From Aureispira sp964445645 (GTDB taxonomy: Bacteria > Bacteroidota > Bacteroidia > Chitinophagales > Saprospiraceae), in contig CAYULH010000005.1 in NCBI GenBank assembly GCA_964445645.1, forward strand, positions 1-64,000: a stretch of 64,000 nt of DNA, given 5' to 3'. The notes beneath the pieces are model-generated. The model was not told the DNA's origin and ran no database searches. It saw only the letters and a program-made list of their open reading frames with translations. Shown piece after piece: positions 1 to 8,447 of the stretch; position 1 is the first letter of the stretch; the number at the start of each line of letters is the position of its first letter. A program made the position numbers and the translations under genes.

Positions 1-20
1 AAACAAAACATAAAAAAAAG

Positions 21-60
21 AAGCGCACATCAGTCTTATGATTGATGTGCGCTTTTTGTT
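21..60. terminator. Bidirectional intrinsic terminator
   Basis: A perfect 12-bp stem (21-32 with 43-54, 10-nt loop) is flanked by an A-rich run on the left and TTTTTGTTTT on the right, so it can work on both strands. It most likely ends a gene left of the window and insulates clpB. Confidence 0.8.
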
Positions 61-236
61 TTGGGGGATATTGAGAAAATGTTATAACTTGAGGAATATC
101 TTTTCAAGTAATAAGTACATTAATTAGATTTTTGCTATTTTGATAAATGAACTTTTTAAGCGTTTTTTGCATTGAATTGATTGGTATAAACACAACAAAA
201 AAGAACCTATACACTCTATAAAATAATAGCCATATA

Positions 237-2846
237 ATGTTTGAAAAATTAACCGAGAAAGCTCGACAATCTATACTAAAAGCACAAGAATACGTTCGTT
301 CCAAGGAACAACAAGATGTTCAAATAGCACACTTGTTAAAAGGAATGATGGACATAGAAGACAGTGTAGTGTTGAATCTTTTAAAAAAAGTATCTGTAGA
401 TATTGCAGAGTTGACAAATCGTTTGACACTTATTATGGATACTTACCCTAAAGTATATGGAGGGAACAATCACGGAAGTCACCTATCCAAAAATGCTAGT
501 AAGGCCATTCAGGCAGCTCAAAACCTAGCCAAAGACTTAGGAGATGACTACGTGGCAGTCGATATGATTTTGGCAGGTATGCTCACCGTAACTACCGATA
601 AAACGGCCAAACTCCTTAAATCAATGGGAGCCAATGAAAAAGAAATTGGTTCGGCAATTAAGGATTTGCGTAAAGGCCAAACAGTTAGTAGCCCCACTGG
701 AGAAAATGAATTTGATGCACTTAATAAGTATGCTGTTAATTTAAACGAACGTGCTCGAAGCGGAAAACTAGATCGTATCATTGGACGTGATGAAGAAATT
801 CGTCGTATTTTACATATTCTATCAAGACGCAAAAAAAACAACCCTATCATTATAGGAGAAGCTGGAGTTGGTAAAACAGCAATTGTAGAAGGGCTTGCTT
901 GGCGTATTGTAGACAATGACGTACCAGACAATCTTAAAAATAAGAAAATCTTTTCTTTGGATATGGCAGCTATTGTAGCTGGTGCAAAATATAAAGGTGA
1001 ATTTGAAGAACGTTTAAAAGGAGTGGTCAAAGAAGTAACAACCTCAGAAGAGGTTATTTTATTTATAGACGAAATCCACACGCTAGTAGGTGCTGGTGGC
1101 GGTGGAGGTAGTATGGATGCTGCCAATATTTTGAAACCCGCCTTGGCAAGAGGGGAGTTGAGAACAATCGGAGCCACTACATTGGATGAGTATCGTAAAT
1201 ATATTGAGAAGGATAAAGCATTAGAACGCCGTTTTCAGAAAGTGAAAGTAGCCGAGCCAAGTGTGGCAGAGACGGTTGCTATCTTGCGTGGTTTGCGTGA
1301 TCGTTATGAAATGCACCACAAGGTACGTATTCTGGATGGTGCTTTGATTGCTGCTGCTGAAATGTCTAATCGTTATGTCAGTGATCGCGCATTGCCTGAC
1401 AAAGCGATTGATCTGATTGATGAGGCTGCCGCAAAATTGCGTTTGGAACTCAACTCTGTGCCTGAAAACTTAGATGCACTAGAGCGTAGAAAACGTCAAT
1501 TAGAGATTGAAAAAGAAGTCGTTAAGCGAGATGGTAACGCCAGCAAATTAGATGTTATCAAAAAAGAACTAGCAGAACTTAGCGAAGAACTTTTGGTCTT
1601 ACAAACAGCTTGGGAATCCGAGAAAGAACTGATTAATATTATTCAGAGCTGCAAAGCCAAAATGGAAGAGTACAAGGTAGAAGCCGAAGAAGCTCGCCGA
1701 AATGGAGATTACGCCAAAGTTGCAGAGTTGGAATATGGCAAAATCAAGGAACAAGAACAACTCCTAAATGGTGCAGAAGCCGATCTTAATAAATTGGCTC
1801 CCGAAAAGAGAATGACAGATGGGGAAGTAGATGAAAATGATGTGGCTGATGTCGTTTCGCGTTGGACTGGCATCCCCGTTAGCAAAATGATGGAGAGTGA
1901 GCGTGAAAAATTGCTCAAAATGGAGCAAAAAATAGGAGAGCGTCTCATTGGTCAAACAGCTGCTGTGCAGGCTGTTTCAGATGCGGTACGTAGAAGTCGC
2001 TCGGGATTACAAGATGCTAAACGACCTATTGGTTCTTTTATTTTTATGGGAACGACAGGGGTTGGTAAGACAGAATTGGCAAAAGCCTTAGCCGAATTTT
2101 TGTTCAATGATGAACACGCCATCACTCGAATTGATATGAGTGAATATATGGAAAAACATGCTGTAGCCCGTCTGGTAGGCCCTCCTCCCGGCTATGTTGG
2201 ATATGAAGAGGGGGGACAATTGACCAATGCAGTTCGTGAAAAGCCATATTCTATTGTGCTATTGGATGAAATCGAAAAAGCACATCCAGATACCTTTAAT
2301 ATTTTATTACAAGTATTGGATGACGGTCGCCTAACAGACAACAAAGGTCGAGTAGCAAATTTCAAGAACACCATTATTATTATGACGACCAATATGGGTT
2401 CTAATATTATCTATGAAAGTTTTGATGGTATCAATGATCTTGGTGAAGAAGAACGTCAAAAAGTAATCGACAGTACACAAGAGAAAGTGGTAGATGCCTT
2501 GAAAGATCACATGCGCCCCGAATTCTTGAACAGAATTGATGAGCAAGTGATGTTTACACCGCTCAATAAAGAAGAAATCAAGAAGATTATGTTACTAATG
2601 TTCAAAGCTACCCGCAAACGTGTTCAACGTCAAGGCTATGATATTGAACTATCTGAAAATGCTATTGAGGTATTGGGCGAAGAAGGGTATGACCCACAAT
2701 ATGGCGCCCGACCTATGAAGCGTGTTTTGCAGCGTCGGGTAGACAATGAATTATCCAAGCACTTACTTGCAGGAGCATTTAATGCTGGAGATACTATTTA
2801 TGTAGAGACCAATGATGCTGGCGAACTAGTATTTGGTAAAAAATAG
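237..2846 (+). CDS. clpB: ATP-dependent disaggregase ClpB
   Basis: This is a cytosolic Hsp100 chaperone that rescues aggregated proteins together with DnaK. The 869 residues match ClpB length. The order is a Clp N-domain (about 1-145), AAA1 with Walker A GEAGVGKT at 207-214 and Walker B (FIDE, about 277), a long charged coiled-coil M-domain (about 400-530), and AAA2 with Walker A GTTGVGKT at 605-612 and Walker B LLDE near 676, followed by the C-terminal ARPMKR sensor-2 region. The long M-domain separates ClpB from ClpA and ClpC, and no ClpP-docking IGF loop was noticed. The gene is single, between its own terminators, starting at the ATG at 237. I did not find a recognisable heat-shock operator upstream. 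Confidence 0.96.
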   Translation: MFEKLTEKARQSILKAQEYVRSKEQQDVQIAHLLKGMMDIEDSVVLNLLKKVSVDIAELTNRLTLIMDTYPKVYGGNNHGSHLSKNASKAIQAAQNLAKDLGDDYVAVDMILAGMLTVTTDKTAKLLKSMGANEKEIGSAIKDLRKGQTVSSPTGENEFDALNKYAVNLNERARSGKLDRIIGRDEEIRRILHILSRRKKNNPIIIGEAGVGKTAIVEGLAWRIVDNDVPDNLKNKKIFSLDMAAIVAGAKYKGEFEERLKGVVKEVTTSEEVILFIDEIHTLVGAGGGGGSMDAANILKPALARGELRTIGATTLDEYRKYIEKDKALERRFQKVKVAEPSVAETVAILRGLRDRYEMHHKVRILDGALIAAAEMSNRYVSDRALPDKAIDLIDEAAAKLRLELNSVPENLDALERRKRQLEIEKEVVKRDGNASKLDVIKKELAELSEELLVLQTAWESEKELINIIQSCKAKMEEYKVEAEEARRNGDYAKVAELEYGKIKEQEQLLNGAEADLNKLAPEKRMTDGEVDENDVADVVSRWTGIPVSKMMESEREKLLKMEQKIGERLIGQTAAVQAVSDAVRRSRSGLQDAKRPIGSFIFMGTTGVGKTELAKALAEFLFNDEHAITRIDMSEYMEKHAVARLVGPPPGYVGYEEGGQLTNAVREKPYSIVLLDEIEKAHPDTFNILLQVLDDGRLTDNKGRVANFKNTIIIMTTNMGSNIIYESFDGINDLGEEERQKVIDSTQEKVVDALKDHMRPEFLNRIDEQVMFTPLNKEEIKKIMLLMFKATRKRVQRQGYDIELSENAIEVLGEEGYDPQYGARPMKRVLQRRVDNELSKHLLAGAFNAGDTIYVETNDAGELVFGKK

Positions 2847-3206
2847 TCTTTTGTTAGTATGAGTAGCTAGATTTTGATAATTATAGGCAGCTTTCGCTCA
2901 TTTAGATAAATACATTTTGTCTATAAGAGCGAAAGCTGCTTTCTTTCCAATTAGGACAATATCATCTTCTAATTTGCTGAATGATTTAAAAAACACGGAC
3001 AGAAAATGCTGTCCTGCTAAACTTATTGAGACTACCTTTGTTATTATGGCGATTGTATTTTTTAAGGTAAAACACTTCGTCGTTTTCTCCCTCTTATTAT
3101 ATTCTACTAACAATCAACATCTATTTACCCAGATAGGTATTGTGTAGAGTAACAGAGAGTATGTCCTACAACTGTAATAAAACCAAATGCATATTTATGG
3201 GATCTC
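2847..3206. other. Gene-free spacer clpB to MerR
   Basis: This 360-nt spacer holds the clpB terminator (2887-2948). Beyond that I see no convincing gene. A 76-codon frame at 2917-3147 begins inside the terminator loop and looks random. Confidence 0.5.
2887..2948 (+). terminator. clpB terminator
   Basis: A 13-bp perfect stem (2887-2899 with 2927-2939) has a 27-nt AT-rich loop and is followed by TTTCTTTCC, 40 nt after the clpB stop. The loop is long for a terminator but contains a short inner AGA/TCT pairing. Confidence 0.7.
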
Positions 3207-4151
3207 TTGGCAATAAATGATTATGCGTCAATTACACGAAGTAGTTCAAAACAAGATCTCGTGGCAAATTATTCTATTCGAGACCTGGCAAAGTTATCAG
3301 GTATCAAAGCGCACACCATCCGAATATGGGAACAGCGCTACAGCATTATAGAGCCGAAGCGGACGGCTTCAAACATTCGGTATTATAACGATTCTGATCT
3401 CAAATTCTTAATGAATATTGCTTTTCTAAATCGTAAAGGTATTCGTATCTCTAAAATTGCCAAGATGACTCAAGGCGAGATTAGAGACGAAGTAGGAAAG
3501 CTTTCTAGTACCGAGGCAGAACACAGCGATAATTTTCAGGCACTGGCTATGGCTATGATGGATTTGGACGGCCCTCGTATTTCGGAGCTAGTTGTTCGTT
3601 GTTTTGATAAGAATGGAGTAGAAAAAGCTATTCTAAACGTTTTGGTGCCTTTTCTAGAAAAAGCTAGTTTATTGTGGTTAACAGGTTCTATTAGTGCCAT
3701 GCACGAGCAGTTTGCCAGTTGTGTTATTCGCCGCGAAATACTTGCTGCAACTAGCCGTTTGAGACCCAAACACCATCCAAAAAATAAAATTTTATTGTAC
3801 TTGCCCGAAGGAGATCAGCAAGAATTGTATCTCTTGTTTGTTGAATATCTACTAAAAATACGGAATGTAGAGGTGGTTTACTTGGGCAGCAAAGTTGAGT
3901 TAGAAGATTTAAAGTTGGCTATTTCTGTACACCAACCCAATTATATTTACACCATCATTGCAGAACGCCATAAGCGTTATGTTTCTGAACAATACATTCA
4001 AGATATAAGTAGCGAAATTCAGGAGCCTAAGATATTAGTGTCGGGCTTTCGCCACAATTCCAAAAAATCCATTGAAATTCCTAAAAATGTAGTGGCTTTA
4101 GGAGATTTAACAGAATTGTTAGAGTTTTTTGACCAGCCATCTAATTCTTGA
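3207..4151 (+). CDS. MerR-type regulator with degenerate B12-binding domain
   Basis: This is a DNA-binding regulator. Residues 21-90 are a MerR winged helix with the TIRIWEQRY signature and an RYY wing. Residues 105-185 resemble the four-helix B12_binding_2 cap, and 190-310 resemble the Rossmann-like B12-binding domain of CarH/LitR. In CarH the cap motif is W-x9-E-H; here it reads W157...E167-Q168. The lower-ligand motif E-x-H-x-x-G aligns with D203-Q-Q205-E-L-Y208. Both cobalamin histidines are therefore glutamine, so B12 or light sensing is doubtful. The longest frame starts with TTG at 3207, but a GTG at 3261 gives VANYSIRDL, which fits the usual family start better. xerC follows 41 nt downstream. 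The target genes are unknown. Confidence 0.85.
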   Translation: MAINDYASITRSSSKQDLVANYSIRDLAKLSGIKAHTIRIWEQRYSIIEPKRTASNIRYYNDSDLKFLMNIAFLNRKGIRISKIAKMTQGEIRDEVGKLSSTEAEHSDNFQALAMAMMDLDGPRISELVVRCFDKNGVEKAILNVLVPFLEKASLLWLTGSISAMHEQFASCVIRREILAATSRLRPKHHPKNKILLYLPEGDQQELYLLFVEYLLKIRNVEVVYLGSKVELEDLKLAISVHQPNYIYTIIAERHKRYVSEQYIQDISSEIQEPKILVSGFRHNSKKSIEIPKNVVALGDLTELLEFFDQPSNS

Positions 4152-4192
4152 ATAAGCCTATCAAAAGCTATTTTTGAAGGATAAACAAAGTT

Positions 4193-5128
4193 ATGGAAAT
4201 CACTGCCTTTCTCAACTACCTAAAGTATGAAAAACGTTATTCCAAACATACCATAGCTGCTTACCAATGTGATTTGGAGCAATTTTTTGCTTTTTTGCGG
4301 GATAAATATGACACCATTACCACTTGGCAAGAAATCTTTCTACAATACGAGAATAATCCTAAAACCAATCCCAAACCTTCTACGCTCATACGTTCTTGGC
4401 TCGTAAGCATTATGCAAAAGGGGGCTGTAGCCTCTTCCCTTCATCGAAAAGTTTCTACTCTACGCACTTACCACAAGTTTTTATGCCAAACCAAGGTATT
4501 AAAAGAGCTTCCGTTTCCATCCATAACCTTACCAAAGAAAAAAGAACGCTTGCCTGTTTTTGTAGAAGCCAAAGCACTAGAAAATCTGGAGGAAAAAATT
4601 GCTTTTCCAGCAGGATTTGTGGGGTTGCGTGATTTTTTAATTTTAGAATTGCTGTATTATACAGGCATGAGACGCAGTGAGTTGTTGGGCTTGACTTGGC
4701 AACAAGTCAATTGGAAGGCCCAGCAAATTGTGGTATTGGGAAAAGGGGGAAAAACGCGCTTGTTGCCCATTAGCAAAGAACTAATAATTGCATTAGAAGC
4801 TTATCAAAAACTAGTAGATGAAACCTTTGGAGCAATAGAGGAAGCAGTCATTCTATTGACCGATAAGGGAAAACCCCTTTATCCTAAATTTGTTTACAAC
4901 AAGGTAAAGCATTATTTATCTATTATAACGACCATCAAAAAACGCAGCCCACATGTTTTGCGGCATTCTTTTGCTACCCATTTGGCCAATAATGGAGCAG
5001 ATTTGAATGCTATAAAGGAATTGTTGGGACACAGCAGTTTGGCTGCTACACAGATATACACACACAATTCGATTGAACATTTAAAACAGGTCTATCAACA
5101 AGCACATCCCAAAGCCCAGAAAAAATAG
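4193..5128 (+). CDS. xerC: Tyrosine recombinase XerC
   Basis: This is a site-specific recombinase that resolves chromosome dimers with its XerD partner at dif. The 311 residues carry an N-terminal SAM-like core-binding domain (1-100) and a C-terminal catalytic domain. The full active-site set is visible: R160 (TGMR), K184, H254-x-x-R257, H280 (LGHSS) and the nucleophile Y289. Length and lack of mobile neighbours mark a housekeeping Xer protein rather than an integrase. In many Bacteroidota xerC sits just before the raiA/tRNA/tuf block. Here raiA is about 37 kb away, so the block has been separated. XerC versus XerD is assigned from general similarity only. Confidence 0.88.
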   Translation: MEITAFLNYLKYEKRYSKHTIAAYQCDLEQFFAFLRDKYDTITTWQEIFLQYENNPKTNPKPSTLIRSWLVSIMQKGAVASSLHRKVSTLRTYHKFLCQTKVLKELPFPSITLPKKKERLPVFVEAKALENLEEKIAFPAGFVGLRDFLILELLYYTGMRRSELLGLTWQQVNWKAQQIVVLGKGGKTRLLPISKELIIALEAYQKLVDETFGAIEEAVILLTDKGKPLYPKFVYNKVKHYLSIITTIKKRSPHVLRHSFATHLANNGADLNAIKELLGHSSLAATQIYTHNSIEHLKQVYQQAHPKAQKK

Positions 5129-5165
5129 TTATCTTTGAGCGTAAGAGGTGTCTGTAATTACAACA

Positions 5166-5666
5166 ATGGAAAATTTACAAAAACAGCGTTTAAGCAAGAT
5201 TATAATGGAATTGGTTTGGTGGTTGGTAACTGCCATAGCTGCTTTTATTACTGTCCAGCCCTTGTGGGGCTATTTTCAGCGATACGATTTTATTTATGAA
5301 TTGATACTTTATATTATTGTCTTTATCACCTTTGCCCGTTATGTTTTCTTTCTGAAATATACCTTTTTGGCACATTTTCAGATGATGAAGTTTGTTTTGA
5401 TATTTCTTAGTTTACCACTAATATTCTATATGGTGCAAGAGTTTTTTGAATTTCAAGATTTCTTAGAGCGTCAAAATAGCGGTTTGCAAGAAGCACAAAT
5501 TTACTTCAAGGAGGGGCTAGGTTTTCAGGATCGATATGGTATTTTAGCGTACCTTTCTAAAATGTACACCTTCTTTGCTGTAGCGGCCATTATTACCGTA
5601 GTTATCACCCCTTTTCGGATGCTAAAATCCTACTGGCGTGTATACAATAAAACAGGCACCGTCTAA
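5166..5666 (+). CDS. Hypothetical four-helix membrane protein
   Basis: I do not recognise the family. From the ATG at 5166 the protein has 166 residues and four predicted membrane helices (about 12-34, 43-63, 73-92 and 133-153). The loop between helices 3 and 4 (93-132) is charged and glutamine-rich. An in-frame GTG at 5148 would add six residues with no hydrophobic benefit, so I prefer the ATG. It lies 37 nt after xerC on the same strand. The inner membrane is the likely location. Nothing indicates an enzymatic role. Confidence 0.65.
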   Translation: MENLQKQRLSKIIMELVWWLVTAIAAFITVQPLWGYFQRYDFIYELILYIIVFITFARYVFFLKYTFLAHFQMMKFVLIFLSLPLIFYMVQEFFEFQDFLERQNSGLQEAQIYFKEGLGFQDRYGILAYLSKMYTFFAVAAIITVVITPFRMLKSYWRVYNKTGTV

Positions 5667-5722
5667 TAGACTTTGTATATCAAGGAGTACCCCCAACTAT
5701 TTACAATAAACACTTTACCATC

Positions 5723-6229
5723 ATGTCAAAGCTACTTTTTACCTTATTGCTGTTGGGAAGTACTACTATTATTTGGGCGCAATCTATACTCAATCCAGCA
5801 TTTGAACAAAAAATAGAAGGGCTTATTCGCCATACTATTCCCACTATTAGCTGCAAGCGTTTGCAAAGCAAGCTGCATACCCCCAATTTGGTGTTGTTAG
5901 ATGCTAGAGAGCAAGAAGAATTTGCTGTTTCACATCTAAAAAATGCACAATGGGTAGGGTTCAATACCTTTGATAAAAAAAAGGTAGAGGATGTGGATAA
6001 AGATGCCCTAGTGGTCGTCTATTGTTCGGTAGGTTATAGAAGCGAAAAAATAGCAGAGCAGTTACAAGCTATGGGCTATAATAGAGTATACAATTTGTAC
6101 GGAGGTATTTTTGAATGGGCGAATCGTTCTTATCCTTTATTGGATGCCAAAGAACGGCCGACTACCTCTGTTCATGCTTATGATAAGGATTGGGGGCATT
6201 GGTTAGATAAAGGCAATAAAGTTTATTAA
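5723..6229 (+). CDS. Periplasmic rhodanese-like sulfurtransferase
   Basis: A signal peptide (1-20, ending WAQ) precedes a single rhodanese domain. The loop C101-SVGYR106 gives the catalytic cysteine and an arginine cradle, and the upstream LLDAREQEEF motif is typical of the fold. Rhodaneses carry sulfane sulfur on this cysteine, and the exported location suggests handling of periplasmic sulfur or thiols. The C-terminal tail (145-168) is rich in W, H and D and is not part of the domain. It is the first gene of a co-directional run with a DinB-like protein, a radical SAM protein and two thioredoxin-fold lipoproteins. The substrate is unknown. Confidence 0.82.
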   Translation: MSKLLFTLLLLGSTTIIWAQSILNPAFEQKIEGLIRHTIPTISCKRLQSKLHTPNLVLLDAREQEEFAVSHLKNAQWVGFNTFDKKKVEDVDKDALVVVYCSVGYRSEKIAEQLQAMGYNRVYNLYGGIFEWANRSYPLLDAKERPTTSVHAYDKDWGHWLDKGNKVY

Positions 6230-6252
6230 ACAACAAAGATAACTTACAACAA

Positions 6253-6804
6253 ATGCAATTTCCAACGGCAGCAGAACACGATTCTTATTACACGACCTAC
6301 ATTGGTTATTTGCCCAAGCGTGACCCCATTCAATTGCTCCAAGAAACCAAGGATTATGGGGCATTTATATTGGAGCAAGTAACGGCCGAGGAATCGAACT
6401 ACGCCTATGCAGCAGGCAAATGGACTATCAAAGCCTTGCTCTTACATATTATTGATACCGAGCAAATTATGGCTTATCGGGCTTTGCGTTTTGCACGCAA
6501 TGATTTTGCCAATGCCTTGCCTTTTGAGCAAGATGATTATGCCCTGCATTCTAAGGCAGAAAATATAGATTGGGCACATCTGAAAGCCCATTTTAGTTTG
6601 GTGCGTGCTACTAGCATACAGCAGTTTTCTATGTATGATGAAGAGCAGGAAGCCAGAGGAGGTAGCGAGGTTTTTCCAAATTCAGTGCGCGCTATTGCCA
6701 GTATTATAGCAGGGCATCAATTGCACCATTTGTATGTCTTGCAAAGCCACTACCTGAAGCAAGAACCTATTTTGTTGGATACTTTTTTAGCAGAGCAAGT
6801 GTAA
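6253..6804 (+). CDS. DinB-family metalloprotein
   Basis: The 183-residue protein fits the DinB/YfiT four-helix fold, whose members bind a metal through three histidines. The expected ligands are visible as H65 (LLLHIID) and H155/H159 (GHQLHH). Known members include thiol S-transferases such as BstA and MSH-dependent enzymes, but none of that is provable here. There is no signal peptide, so it is cytosolic. The stop TAA shares one base with the next gene's ATG (TAATG), which implies translational coupling with the radical SAM protein. Confidence 0.78.
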   Translation: MQFPTAAEHDSYYTTYIGYLPKRDPIQLLQETKDYGAFILEQVTAEESNYAYAAGKWTIKALLLHIIDTEQIMAYRALRFARNDFANALPFEQDDYALHSKAENIDWAHLKAHFSLVRATSIQQFSMYDEEQEARGGSEVFPNSVRAIASIIAGHQLHHLYVLQSHYLKQEPILLDTFLAEQV

Positions 6805-7826
6805 TGCGTATTTATTGGAAGGATGTCTGGAATTTTTGGTCCAAGATGACGCTAAGACGATTGTGGAATGCCAGCAAGGTCTACAGCTCGTTTTATCTCA
6901 CCAAATGGCTCAAGCGTCCTATTCAATGGGGGCTGCCTTTTTCTATTTCGGTAGAACCTACTACTGCCTGCAATTTGCGTTGCCCCGAATGTCCTAGTGG
7001 GCTGCGGGCGTTCTCAAGAAACACAGGCAATCTAAAAGCTGATTTTTTTAGAAAAATTATAGACGAATTGGGCAACCAATTGTTTTATCTCACCTTTTAC
7101 TTTCAGGGAGAACCCTACATCAATCCTGCTTTTTTGGAAATGGTGCATTTTGCTCACCAAAAAGGTATTTATACCGCCACTTCTACCAATGCTCATTTTT
7201 TGAATGATAAGAATGCCAAAGCAACCATTGAATCTGGTTTGGATCGGCTGATTATTTCGGTCGATGGCACTACACAAGAAGTGTACGAAGCTTATCGCAA
7301 AGAGGGCAATTTGGAAAAAGTATTGGAGGGGGCGCGTAGGGTGGTGCATTGGAAAAAACAATTAAAATCTAGCACCCCACATATTATTTTTCAGTTTTTG
7401 GTGGTGCGGCCCAATGAGCACCAGATAGAGGCGGTGAAAGCCCTAGCACAAGAAATAGGCGTGGATGAGGTGAAGTTTAAAACGGCTCAGATTTATGATT
7501 ATAAGCATGGCAACCCACTGATTCCTACCATAGATAAGTATGCCCGCTATGCTAAACAAGCCGATGGGACTTACAAAATTAAGAACGAATTGCTCAATCA
7601 TTGTTGGAAGTTGTGGCATTCTTGTGTGATTACTTGGGATGGCTGGGTAGTGCCTTGTTGTTTTGATAAGGATGCACAGTATAGATTGGGGAGTTTGCAG
7701 CACGAGTCCTTTGCTGATATTTGGCACAATGAGGCGTATCAGGCATTTAGAAAACAATTGCTGAAAGGGCGTGATCAAATTGATATTTGTACCAATTGCA
7801 CAGAAGGTTGCCGAGTTTGGCAGTGA
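6804..7826 (+). CDS. Radical SAM/SPASM-domain protein
   Basis: The 340-residue protein has the radical SAM cluster motif C56-x3-C60-x2-C63 (CNLRCPEC), followed by a (beta/alpha) barrel with QGEP and SVDG motifs. A C-terminal SPASM-type auxiliary cluster region holds C267, C274, C285, C286, C329, C332 and C336. This layout is shared by peptide- and protein-modifying maturases (anSME, PqqE and sactisynthase relatives). No obvious small precursor peptide lies beside it. The N-terminal 45 residues are basic and tryptophan-rich. Its start overlaps the DinB-like stop by one base, and 21 nt separate it from the TlpA-like gene. The substrate is unknown. Confidence 0.85.
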   Translation: MRIYWKDVWNFWSKMTLRRLWNASKVYSSFYLTKWLKRPIQWGLPFSISVEPTTACNLRCPECPSGLRAFSRNTGNLKADFFRKIIDELGNQLFYLTFYFQGEPYINPAFLEMVHFAHQKGIYTATSTNAHFLNDKNAKATIESGLDRLIISVDGTTQEVYEAYRKEGNLEKVLEGARRVVHWKKQLKSSTPHIIFQFLVVRPNEHQIEAVKALAQEIGVDEVKFKTAQIYDYKHGNPLIPTIDKYARYAKQADGTYKIKNELLNHCWKLWHSCVITWDGWVVPCCFDKDAQYRLGSLQHESFADIWHNEAYQAFRKQLLKGRDQIDICTNCTEGCRVWQ

Positions 7827-7847
7827 TTATTATATAAAAACAACAGC

Positions 7848-8399
7848 ATGTATTATCATCTATTACTTTTGGGGGGCTTGTGGCTATTATTGGGCTTGGG
7901 AGCTTGTGGCACAGCCACCAACAAGAATCCAGCACTAGAACGTCAACCACAAGAATGGTTGTCGGCCAATGGCAAACCGATGGGCTATTATACCTATGAG
8001 CAGTTCGAAAAACTATTGCAAGGCAACAATGACACGACTTATGTGGTCAATTTTTGGGCAACGTGGTGCATTCCTTGTGTGAAGGAACTGCCGCATTTTC
8101 AGCAATTGTACCAAAAATACAAAGAGCAAAACATGCACTTGATTTTGGTGAGCTTGGATTTTGAAGACCAATTAGAAAGAAAGCTCTATCCTTTTCTTAA
8201 AAAAAATCCATTGGAAGGAGAAATTCTATTATTGAGCCAAAAAGGAATGAATGATTGGATTGGAAAAATCAACGAGGATTGGGAGGGTTCATTGCCTGCT
8301 ACCTTGATTTACAAAGGAGCCAAACAACAGTTTTATGCCCAAAGTTTTGAATACGATGAACTCGAAATTAAGTTGCGTCGTTTTATGAACCTACAATAA
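7848..8399 (+). CDS. TlpA-like thioredoxin-fold lipoprotein
   Basis: The N-terminus ends in a lipobox (LGAC, lipidated C20), so the protein is membrane-anchored outside the cytoplasm. The thioredoxin fold follows with FWATW-C74-IP-C77, the redox-active pair typical of TlpA/ResA reductases, and PATLI near residue 155 provides the cis-proline. The likely role is reduction of disulfides in exported proteins, with the partner unknown. Its position 21 nt after the radical SAM gene and before another CxxC lipoprotein suggests a shared transcript. Confidence 0.85.
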   Translation: MYYHLLLLGGLWLLLGLGACGTATNKNPALERQPQEWLSANGKPMGYYTYEQFEKLLQGNNDTTYVVNFWATWCIPCVKELPHFQQLYQKYKEQNMHLILVSLDFEDQLERKLYPFLKKNPLEGEILLLSQKGMNDWIGKINEDWEGSLPATLIYKGAKQQFYAQSFEYDELEIKLRRFMNLQ

Positions 8400-8447
8400 G
8401 TTTTGGAGTTAGATTATTAAAACAATTTTGAATTTAAATTAAACAAT

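Noticed and set aside
104..304. A 66-codon minus-strand frame before clpB
   Set aside because: It overlaps the clpB start and is built from AT-rich promoter sequence.
548..1177. A 209-codon minus-strand frame inside clpB
   Set aside because: It is fully antisense to a well-supported gene, has a composition set by the clpB codons and no signal of its own.
2917..3147. A 76-codon frame after clpB
   Set aside because: It begins within the terminator loop and encodes one arm of the stem; nothing else suggests coding.
4193..5128. Tyrosine recombinase as the integrase of a mobile island
   Set aside because: Its length and domain order fit housekeeping XerC, there is no adjacent tRNA attachment site, and the neighbours are ordinary chromosomal genes.
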